Virus record (IMG/VR): IMGVR_UViG_3300028840_004707
Coordinates: 1-40,651 of that record
Length of the DNA stretch: 40,651 nucleotides
DNA from: a virus
Strand: one strand, 5' to 3'
The notes beneath the pieces are model-generated. The model saw nothing but the letters and a program-made list of their open reading frames with translations, was not told where the DNA came from and ran no database searches. Positions 1 to 5,543 of this stretch are shown here, piece by piece. A program made the position numbers and the translations under genes. Position 1 is the first letter of the stretch. Every line of letters starts with the position of its first letter.

Positions 1-2
1 GG

Positions 3-100
3 TGACCGGGGGCGTAGGGTTTTGCGGGAGGAGGGGTTGGCGTATACGGCGAGTGGGGGCGAGGTTGCGACGAGGAGGGACGAAGGGGGTGGTTGCGAAA
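3..100. repeat. proposed phage left end (attL-like) with transposase-site-like repeats
   Basis: Reading inward from position 3 the sequence starts TG and carries GGGTTTTGCGGG at 17-28. The proposed right end, read inward from 40488, also starts TG and has GGGTTCTGCAGG at the same distance; 17 of the first 26 bases agree. Further GGTT cores follow at 35, 63 and 91, the last three spaced 28 bp. This is the layout expected for a set of MuA-type binding sites. No gene is visible in 1-296. That stretch also holds a 10-bp palindrome (CCCGCGCGGG, 168-177). Only two bases lie outside the proposed end, so a target duplication cannot be tested here. Confidence 0.6.
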
Positions 101-296
101 GTGGAAGAATGTCGCTAGGATCGTGATAGGTGGGCGAGAACGGGCCGAGAGAGGCTCAGGAGGTCATCCCGCGCGGGGTCACATGACGCCTGAGCGGGCC
201 GAACAGGGCATCCAGGCGAAGCAAGCGAAGCGACGTGGGAGGCGTGGACTGCCCGTCACGTGGTGGGTGCCAGATGTGTCACTTGGGCTTTGGCGG

Positions 297-968
297 TCAC
301 CCCGCTCTCCTGGCCGGCTCGGCCGGGTCTCGAGGGAGCATGTCGAGGGCGAGATGGGGTTCGTCGGGCCAGGTGCCCGGCGGCAGGTTCAACTCGGCGC
401 GCAGGGCGGGCCTGAGCTCGCGCGGCACTGGCCGCCGATCCGCCTCCCAAGCCTCGATGGTTCGCTCCGACACATCACATACCTCGGCGATCACGCGTGT
501 GGGGCGATTGCCCCGGTAGCGGCGGATGGTCTCGCCGGGCGTGGGCTGGGTTGTCACACGCATGGCAAGGGCGAGCAGCTTCTCGCGGGTCGGCTTGGAG
601 ATGCGCGCGCCCTCCAGGGCTCGGCGGGCCGTCACGTCGCTCACGCCGGCCTTGTTGGCCAGATCCCAGGCATTCCAGCCATAGGCCATGCAGAGGCGTT
701 TCAACGGGTCTGCAATGCTCGTGTTGTCGAGCAGGGATCCGGCCACCAGGGGCCCGAGGCAGAAAGTTGCACGGTGGCCCAGGCGCCGGAGGAGCTCATT
801 CTGGATTTGGTCGGCGTCGCGGGCGCCGATGCCTGTCAGCTCGAGGCGGCCTGTGAGCACCGGGCCCCCGGCCTGACCCTCCGACTGGATCTGCACGATC
901 AAGCGGGGCCCACCGGTCGCGCCCGAGTGGCGGACCTCGGTCGTGTAGCTGACCTCAGCGCGCAGCAT
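297..968 (-). CDS. double helix-turn-helix regulator, last gene of early operon (Mor position)
   Basis: A 223-residue protein with an N-terminal beta-rich part (about 1-75) followed by two HTH-like segments. One is around 98-135 (DLANKAGVSDVTARRALEG, LacI/XRE-like spacing). The other is around 158-180 (RVIAEVCDVSERTIEAWE). It starts at ATG 968 behind GGGAGGAGA and overlaps the GemA-like gene by 14 bp. In Mu the gene directly after gemA is mor, the activator of middle transcription. This protein is not recognisably Mor/C by sequence, but its position, DNA-binding motifs and the lack of any other activator candidate suggest it may switch on the rightward late operon. That role is inference. Confidence 0.6.
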   Translation of the reverse strand: MLRAEVSYTTEVRHSGATGGPRLIVQIQSEGQAGGPVLTGRLELTGIGARDADQIQNELLRRLGHRATFCLGPLVAGSLLDNTSIADPLKRLCMAYGWNAWDLANKAGVSDVTARRALEGARISKPTREKLLALAMRVTTQPTPGETIRRYRGNRPTRVIAEVCDVSERTIEAWEADRRPVPRELRPALRAELNLPPGTWPDEPHLALDMLPRDPAEPARRAG

Positions 969-1470
969 CGATTGTCTCCTCCCGTGGATAGACGCGGGCC
1001 GCTTTGCGCATGGCCTGGATGGTCAGGTCGGCCTCCTGGCGCGTCAGGGTCTTCCAGAGCTCGGGGCCGGTGTTGCCCCCGGCCTCGTTTCGCCTCAGCC
1101 GCTCGCGTCGCAGGGCCTTGGCGTCGCCGCGCAGGATCACCCGGCAGACGTAGGCCACCGGCCCGATCCGCCACTCCACACGGTCGGCCAGGTCGGTGAT
1201 GTAGCGGGCCTGGGCATCCGTGCACCACTCGCCCGGTGTGGCGGCCAGGCCCCTATCCTTCTCCTCCCGCACGTGCGCGTGGCGGTCGTGATGTTGGCCC
1301 AGGTCGCGCTGCAGGGCGGCGATGGCGCGATCCCAGTCCCTGGGCGTCCAATCGCGCGTGGATGGCTTGCCGGTCAGCTCCTCCTGGAGCCAGTGGCGGT
1401 CTTCCTGGTCAATGCCCGCTTCCCGCAGCAGGGCGAACCAGGTGCGCCTGAGCTTGGCCACGCTGGGCAC
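955..1470 (-). CDS. gemA: GemA-like protein (Mu gp16 / DUF1018 family)
   Basis: A 171-residue basic, helical protein. Its N-terminus (KLRRTWFALLREAG, then LTGKPSTRDWTPRDWDRAIAAL) has the pattern of the Mu gp16/GemA family: a K-x-x-x-x-x-x-L-x-x-x-x-G helix and a 'TGK-S-R-LT--E' turn. In Mu, GemA affects host gene expression and DNA supercoiling during lytic growth. It starts at GTG 1470, directly abutting the stop of the upstream zinc-ribbon gene and preceded by GAGGAGGT. It sits between Gam and the terminal HTH regulator, the same order as in Mu. Family call is fairly secure; molecular function in this phage is not shown by the sequence. Confidence 0.72.
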   Translation of the reverse strand: MPSVAKLRRTWFALLREAGIDQEDRHWLQEELTGKPSTRDWTPRDWDRAIAALQRDLGQHHDRHAHVREEKDRGLAATPGEWCTDAQARYITDLADRVEWRIGPVAYVCRVILRGDAKALRRERLRRNEAGGNTGPELWKTLTRQEADLTIQAMRKAARVYPREETIDAAR

Positions 1471-1764
1471 CTATGTGACCTCCTCGATGGCCCGCTCCCT
1501 TTTTGCCCAGCACCCCAGACACCAGAAACGGTTTAGGATCGCATCACCGTGGCAATCCGGGCCGATAGGACCGCCACCACAACCAGGGCATGTATGCGAC
1601 AAATCGAGATCTTGGCCGGTCTTTCTGGCTATCTGTGCCAGCTTGAATCCACAGACTGGGCAGACCGGCGGGCGTTTGCGAGTGTAGCCAGGGCTATAGT
1701 GGTGCACATAGCCACAGAGGCTGCACCCCCACGGGATCGTGCGAACGAGTGCAATAGTGCTCAC
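1471..1764 (-). CDS. small zinc-ribbon protein
   Basis: A 97-residue protein with three CxxC pairs that could form rubredoxin-like or zinc-ribbon knuckles: CSLCGYVHH, CPVCGFKL and CPGCGGGP, followed by a late CLGC. The open frame extends upstream to 1821. The GTG at 1764 is preferred because it makes a 4-base GTGA overlap with the Gam gene and follows GAGGAGG. It probably binds nucleic acid or acts as a small regulator, but nothing more specific can be said. Zinc-ribbon proteins of this size are common in early operons of Mu-like phages. Confidence 0.6.
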   Translation of the reverse strand: MSTIALVRTIPWGCSLCGYVHHYSPGYTRKRPPVCPVCGFKLAQIARKTGQDLDLSHTCPGCGGGPIGPDCHGDAILNRFWCLGCWAKRERAIEEVT

Positions 1765-2303
1765 GCCGCCTCCTCGCCGATGCGGTCGGCCACGCTCTGG
1801 CGGTCGACCTCGTACCACCAATCCTCGCCGGCGCGGACCAGGCGCAGCCCCGCCTCGCGCAGATCCGTCTCCTCGATTGTGCCGGCGTCCATGGCCGCCT
1901 TGATGGCCGGCTTGTCCGGCTCCAGGCGCCTGCGCACCAGGTCGTCGAATCCGCGCAGCTGCAAGATCTTCGCGGCGGCGTCCATGCTCACGCCCTTCTG
2001 CGCCGAGACCCGATCCCCCTGCTTGCGCCAGCCCACCTTGCCGAAGATAGTCTCGACGCTCTTGCGCCCCTTGGGCAGCAGGTCGGCCCGGCTGTCCTCG
2101 CAGGCCACGCGCAGGTCGCGGGCCAACTGCTCGATCACGGTGCGCCTGGTCTCCAGGCGGCCGGCGAATCGCTTCTTCACCCGGTCGATGTCCTGGTTCA
2201 TCTCCATCTCGAGGGCTTCGAGCTTCAGCTCCTCGCGCCCGAGCTCGTAGAGCCGGCGGGCCAGCTCCTCGCGGTCAAGCGGCTGTGCTTTGGCTTTGCG
2301 CAT
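1761..2303 (-). CDS. gam: Gam-like host-nuclease inhibitor (Mu Gam family)
   Basis: A 180-residue protein with the Mu Gam layout. A long N-terminal antiparallel coiled-coil (about 12-75, LARRLYELGREELKLEALEMEMNQ...) is followed by a small domain with the family-typical KSVETIFGKVGWRKQ segment near 80-95 ('K--ET-FG--GWRK') and a C-terminal RAGEDWWYEV strand. Gam is the phage relative of bacterial Ku; it binds double-stranded DNA ends and protects them from exonucleases such as RecBCD. It lies in the early operon between a zinc-finger gene (29-bp overlap) and the zinc-ribbon gene. Length matches Mu Gam (174 residues). Confidence 0.88.
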   Translation of the reverse strand: MRKAKAQPLDREELARRLYELGREELKLEALEMEMNQDIDRVKKRFAGRLETRRTVIEQLARDLRVACEDSRADLLPKGRKSVETIFGKVGWRKQGDRVSAQKGVSMDAAAKILQLRGFDDLVRRRLEPDKPAIKAAMDAGTIEETDLREAGLRLVRAGEDWWYEVDRQSVADRIGEEAA

Positions 2304-2505
2304 CGACTTCCTCCCCTCGTTGTCTGATGTAGGCGTCTACTTCGGCCTCCAGGTGCGGGTAGCAGCCTGGGGCCAGGTCGCGCAGACTGGCCAGCAGGTT
2401 CACGGCCGACCTGAGCAGCGGATCGCGCGCACGTCGCCGGTGGCGCGGGCTGTGCTTGTGCCCATCCCAATCCTCTACTTCGCAGCGGCAGAGACCGCAG
2501 TACAT
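2275..2505 (-). CDS. small C2H2-type zinc-finger protein
   Basis: A 76-residue protein beginning MYCGLCRCEVEDWDGHKHSPRHRR. The C-x2-C at residues 3-6 and histidines about 10-17 residues later form a plausible C2H2 finger of the type found in U1-like/matrin fingers, followed by a basic stretch. ATG 2505 follows CTGGAGG. The gene overlaps the end of the membrane-protein gene by 31 bp and the start of gam by 29 bp, so all three are probably translationally coupled. Function unknown; nucleic-acid binding is a guess from the finger. Confidence 0.6.
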   Translation of the reverse strand: MYCGLCRCEVEDWDGHKHSPRHRRRARDPLLRSAVNLLASLRDLAPGCYPHLEAEVDAYIRQRGEEVDAQSQSTAA

Positions 2506-2762
2506 GGCGTTGCCTCCAGGGGTTCGGGTCCCAGGTGCCGGGCCCAGAGGTTGAACAGGACGGCCAACAGGATCATGGCCAGGAAGGCCAGGAGGAGGAT
2601 GCCGCCGATCTCGGCGGAGTCCTCGACGTCCCGGCCGGTGCGGCCCTGTCCGCCCCGGATGCCGGAGGGCGTGTCGCCGGGGCGGCGGTCGGGGGCCGGC
2701 CAGAGTCTGGGCGGCCCGGTGCCCGGAAGCCCCTTGCGTCTATAGGTGTGCCTTCCGCACAT
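2475..2762 (-). CDS. small single-pass membrane protein
   Basis: A 95-residue protein with a basic, proline-rich N-terminal half and one clear transmembrane helix near residues 53-75 (IGGILLLAFLAMILLAVLFNLWA). The frame is open to 2888, but the upstream part lies inside the repeat array. ATG 2762 is chosen because it follows TAGGGAGG and starts just after the stop of the repeat-protein gene. It is an early-operon gene, so a role in exclusion of other phages or modification of the host membrane is possible, but there is no direct evidence. Confidence 0.55.
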   Translation of the reverse strand: MCGRHTYRRKGLPGTGPPRLWPAPDRRPGDTPSGIRGGQGRTGRDVEDSAEIGGILLLAFLAMILLAVLFNLWARHLGPEPLEATPCTAVSAAAK

Positions 2763-2775
2763 GGTCAATGCCTCC

Positions 2776-3300
2776 CTACAAGGTGAGAGATCGCTCAGCC
2801 CTAATGGTTCGCTCCCTATCTTTGGCTCGCTCGTCCCCTTTGGTTCCCTCTTGGACGGTGGCTCGCTCTTGCACGTTGGTTCCCGCATGTTTCATGGCTC
2901 GCTCCGGTGAATTGGTTCCCTCCGCCCTCGTGGCTCGCTCATCATTCTTGGTTCCCGCGTAAGCCCTGGCTCGCTCGAGGTTTTTGGTTGCCTCGTGCGC
3001 AATGGCTCGCTCAATCCCCGTGGTTCCCTCTATCGTCGTGGCTCGCTCCGCCTGCCGGGTTCCCTCCGCCCCTATGGCACGCTCCTGGGGCCTGGTTCCC
3101 TCTGCACCTTTGGCTCGCTCGACGCCGGTGGTTCCCGCGCGGAAGATGGCTCGCTCATGACTGCTGGTTCCCTCGTGCAGCCTGGCTCGCTCGCCGCCAC
3201 TGGTTCCCTCGAACACCATGGCTCGCTCACGGACGCTGGTTCCCGCATGTGTCCTGGCTCGCTCTGAACCGCTGGTTCCCTCTCGCCTTTTGGCTACCAC
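2776..3300 (-). CDS. protein made of thirteen 12-residue repeats (GTxxxERAxxxE)
   Basis: A 174-residue protein consisting almost wholly of a 12-residue repeat G-T-x-x-x-E-R-A-x-x-x-E/A, about thirteen to fourteen copies, with no other domain. Fixed residues are few and the x positions vary freely. It could form a long solenoid or charged coiled rod. GTG 3300 overlaps the stop of the upstream gene (GTGGTAG) behind a weak AAAGG. It is the only minus-strand frame that fits the operon spacing, ending 13 bp before the next start. All other frames over the array are open too because of the repeat, so coding is supported by context rather than proven. No family is recognised. Confidence 0.5.
   Translation of the reverse strand: MVAKRREGTSGSERARTHAGTSVRERAMVFEGTSGGERARLHEGTSSHERAIFRAGTTGVERAKGAEGTRPQERAIGAEGTRQAERATTIEGTTGIERAIAHEATKNLERARAYAGTKNDERATRAEGTNSPERAMKHAGTNVQERATVQEGTKGDERAKDRERTIRAERSLTL
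2788..3300. repeat. 18-bp-periodic tandem array, about 28 half-units
   Basis: On the plus strand a GG dinucleotide starting GGYTCGCTC or GGTTCCCTC/GGTTCCCGC recurs exactly every 18 bp, from 2806 to 3292 (27 steps of 18 bp). The two versions alternate, giving a 36-bp super-repeat that matches the 12-residue protein repeat on the minus strand. Each 9-bp conserved core is followed by about 9 unrelated bases. A degenerate unit precedes it at 2788. Phasing is perfect, without a single indel. Confidence 0.95.
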
Positions 3301-4127
3301 ACCTTTGGCTCGGGCGGCGGCACGTAGTGAGCGTGCCCCTGGTGCGCGACGGCGTAGGGCGCCGGCGGCGCTTCCCCGCGGATCAGCTTGCCCACCTCGA
3401 AGTAATGGGCCAGGAACATCTTCACGGCGTAGCGTTTGGCGCGCATGTGCAGGTGCCCGTCCGGCAGCTTGCCCTCGGCGTAGATGGCCGCCTGGGCGTG
3501 CTTGGGCCGGTCTTTCAGCATGCGGGCGGCCTGCTCGGCGTAGGCCCCTGCCTCGTTCTGCTTCTGCTCATAGACCTTCCGCTCGGCGTAGAGGTGGCCG
3601 TAGAATGCGTCCTCGTGGCCTGACACCTTGACGAAGCTCTCGCCCATCTTCCAGCAGAGCGTCTTAAGCTGTGCGTTATGGGGGCGTTTCTGCCCCCGCT
3701 CCCACTTTCTCGTGGGGTCCAGGCCGGCGAAGGCCCAGATGCTGCCCGCCGTCCGGGCGCGGTCCAGGTCGATGTGCGCCAGCAGGCCGGCGGCGATCAC
3801 CGGGCCGATGCCCTTCTGCGCCCTTGCCCATTCGCCCAGGGGCGACTGGCGGCTGTAGACGTCGAGGGCGGACTTGACCATGCGCTCGAGGTCGGCGGCT
3901 GCGTCGCCCAGGCGCTCCAGTATGGCGTGGGGTTCGCCCGTCTCGCCGAGCGCGCGGATCTGGTTCCCGGCGCGGATGCGGCGCTTCTGCATCGAGTAGT
4001 ACGTGTCCACGAGGAATCGGGCCTCGGCCTCGGACATCTTCGCCGCGGCCTCGCGGAGGTCGCGTCGCAGGCTCCGGAGATCTTCGCGGTCATCCAGCAC
4101 GTCCAGCACGTCTACGCTTGCTGCCAT
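3294..4127 (-). CDS. IS110/IS116 C-terminal-domain-like protein (helix-hairpin-helix)
   Basis: A 277-residue protein. The N-terminal half (1-100) is a long helical region. It is followed by GIGPVIAAGLLAHIDL (about 106-121) and then SIWAFAGLDP and NAQLKTLCWKMGE. This is the pattern of the IS110/IS116/IS902 transposase C-terminal domain (Transposase_20): a helix-hairpin-helix, an 'AGLDP' turn and an 'N-LR--L' helix. The DEDD catalytic domain of IS110 enzymes is not visible. So this is probably a stand-alone, structure-binding relative and not an active transposase. It starts at ATG 4127 behind CAGGAGAG. It is a stable early-operon gene, not an inserted element. Confidence 0.6.
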   Translation of the reverse strand: MAASVDVLDVLDDREDLRSLRRDLREAAAKMSEAEARFLVDTYYSMQKRRIRAGNQIRALGETGEPHAILERLGDAAADLERMVKSALDVYSRQSPLGEWARAQKGIGPVIAAGLLAHIDLDRARTAGSIWAFAGLDPTRKWERGQKRPHNAQLKTLCWKMGESFVKVSGHEDAFYGHLYAERKVYEQKQNEAGAYAEQAARMLKDRPKHAQAAIYAEGKLPDGHLHMRAKRYAVKMFLAHYFEVGKLIRGEAPPAPYAVAHQGHAHYVPPPEPKVW

Positions 4128-4140
4128 CGTGCTCTCCTGA

Positions 4141-4251
4141 TTAGAGGTAGCCGCCGGGCGACTCGGGCCGCGCTGGTCGCGCCGCGGCCTGATCGCGCGT
4201 GAGCGAGCCGTGTGGATGAGGCTGCGCCATCGCCCGGCGGGTTTGTGTCAT
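4141..4251 (-). CDS. tiny ORF, 36 residues, unknown
   Basis: A short ORF that fills the only gap between two early genes. It starts at ATG 4251 behind GAGGGAG and ends with TAA at 4141-4143, 13 bp before the next start. The peptide (MTQTRRAMAQPHPHGSL..., basic and proline-rich) resembles nothing I know. The good ribosome site and tight packing make translation plausible. Confidence 0.35.
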   Translation of the reverse strand: MTQTRRAMAQPHPHGSLTRDQAAARPARPESPGGYL

Positions 4252-4262
4252 GAGCGGCTCCC

Positions 4263-4565
4263 TCAGAACAGTTGGGCCTGGACCTTGCGGCCGTCCAGGA
4301 TGTCGCGCACCACGCGCTCGTAGCCGGCCGCGATGGCGTAGCGGTGCACGCGCCGGCGGCTGGGCGTCGTGTGCGAGAGCGTGCACGTGAGGGCCCGGTT
4401 GGGGTCCTCAACGCCCATGTTCTCGAGCAGGCAGCGGGCCGAGGCGACGTCCGAGTGGACGGCCAGGCTGCCGGTGTGCTCATGGATCTCGGCCGTCGTG
4501 GCGCTCCAGCCGTGGCGGCGCAGGGCGCGCAGGACGGCCATGCCGGCGGGTCGGCTCCAGTGCAC
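4263..4565 (-). CDS. small basic protein, possibly winged-helix
   Basis: A 100-residue protein. The order of helices in residues 8-60 (MAVLRALRRHGWSATTAEIHEHTGSL..., VASARCLLENMGVED) followed by a hairpin-like TCTLSHTTPSRRRVHRYAIA looks like a winged-helix DNA-binding fold, but this is a judgment by eye. GTG 4565 follows GGAGGATT and lies 3 bp after the MuB-like stop, so the two are probably coupled. Function unknown. Confidence 0.5.
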   Translation of the reverse strand: MHWSRPAGMAVLRALRRHGWSATTAEIHEHTGSLAVHSDVASARCLLENMGVEDPNRALTCTLSHTTPSRRRVHRYAIAAGYERVVRDILDGRKVQAQLF

Positions 4566-4568
4566 GGG

Positions 4569-5522
4569 TCAATCCTCCAGGCTGGTCGGCATGAGCTGGT
4601 TGAAGGCCTCGGCGATGCCGTGGGCGCTGAACTCGCCGCCGTTCGTGCGCTGCGCCGCGACCAGGGCGGCCCGGCAGCGGCGGGCGCTGCCGCAGGATCC
4701 GTCGATCAGCACGCGCAGGGCGTCATCGTCGAGCTTGAACTGACTGGCGATCATCTCCAGGTCGGCGGACGGGGCCTCCGGCACGGTCTCGGTGTAGTCG
4801 ACGCGCCCGAGGAACTGGTTGATTGTGCTCGAACGGCGCGCCCGCAGCTTGTCCAGATAGGCGGGCGTGCAGACGATGACCAGGCCGATCCCGGCCTCGT
4901 CGCGGATGATCCGCAGGCTCTGCAGGGCGGACTCGGTCATGTAGTCCGCCTCGTCGATGATCAGCAGGCGGTCGGTCCCCCCCAGGGTCTCGACGAGGGC
5001 CTGGCGGAGGGCCAGGATGCTGCTGCTGCTGATGCTGATGGCCAGCCGCCCGGCGATCACCTTCAGGAGCGCAGCCGCGCTGGCTCCCGGCCCGGCCACC
5101 ACGTAGACGGCGTCCGGCTCGCTGTCGCAGTAGTGCTGCACGGCCATGGTCTTCCCGACGCCGGTGCCCCCCATGATGAGGGCCACCGCACGCTCGACCT
5201 GGGCCAGGCGCAGCACATCTTCAACGCGCTCGGCCACACTGGTCGAAACGAAGTCCGGCTGCACGGGCATGTGGGTGCGCAGGCTCTCGCGCCGGATCTG
5301 CCGCTGCATCTTGGCGATCCAGTCGGTGGGGTCGGCCGGGTAGTCGAAGCGGAGCAGGCGGTTCAGCACGGTGACGCTGCAACCGAGCACGCGGGCGCCG
5401 CGCCGCTCGCTCCAGCCCTTCTTGTCCATCAGCTTGCGGAACTCCCCGAGCTGGCGCTTCACGGGGTCGGTGTAGAGTTCCTCCAGCGGCTTGCGGCTCT
5501 TGGGTCGACCGGGTCCGGCCAT
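4569..5522 (-). CDS. B: MuB-like AAA+ ATPase, target-DNA activator of transposition
   Basis: A 317-residue ATPase with an N-terminal HTH-like region (about 36-60, GWSERRGARVLGCSVTVLNRLL). It has Walker A GGTGVGKT (118-125) and Walker B LLIIDEAD (186-193), then a small C-terminal helical domain. MuB proteins form ATP-dependent filaments on DNA, choose the target site and stimulate MuA strand transfer. Length agrees with Mu B (312 residues) and it lies directly after the transposase, 21 bp away, as in Mu. ATG 5522 is preceded by CAGGAGAG. Call is secure at family level. Confidence 0.92.
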   Translation of the reverse strand: MAGPGRPKSRKPLEELYTDPVKRQLGEFRKLMDKKGWSERRGARVLGCSVTVLNRLLRFDYPADPTDWIAKMQRQIRRESLRTHMPVQPDFVSTSVAERVEDVLRLAQVERAVALIMGGTGVGKTMAVQHYCDSEPDAVYVVAGPGASAAALLKVIAGRLAISISSSSILALRQALVETLGGTDRLLIIDEADYMTESALQSLRIIRDEAGIGLVIVCTPAYLDKLRARRSSTINQFLGRVDYTETVPEAPSADLEMIASQFKLDDDALRVLIDGSCGSARRCRAALVAAQRTNGGEFSAHGIAEAFNQLMPTSLED

Positions 5523-5543
5523 GCTCGCTCTCCTGAGCTCGGG

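Noticed and set aside
93-1199. A 368-residue plus-strand frame at the left end
   Set aside because: It is opposite the GemA and HTH genes, has no family resemblance, and its start lies in the transposase-site region.
2788-3300. CRISPR array (regular repeats with variable spacers)
   Set aside because: The period is only 18 bp with a 9-bp degenerate core; no Cas genes; repeat sides alternate in sequence. It does not fit any CRISPR type.
3294-4127. Inserted IS110-family element
   Set aside because: No catalytic half, no element ends, and the gene is fully merged in the early operon with normal spacing.
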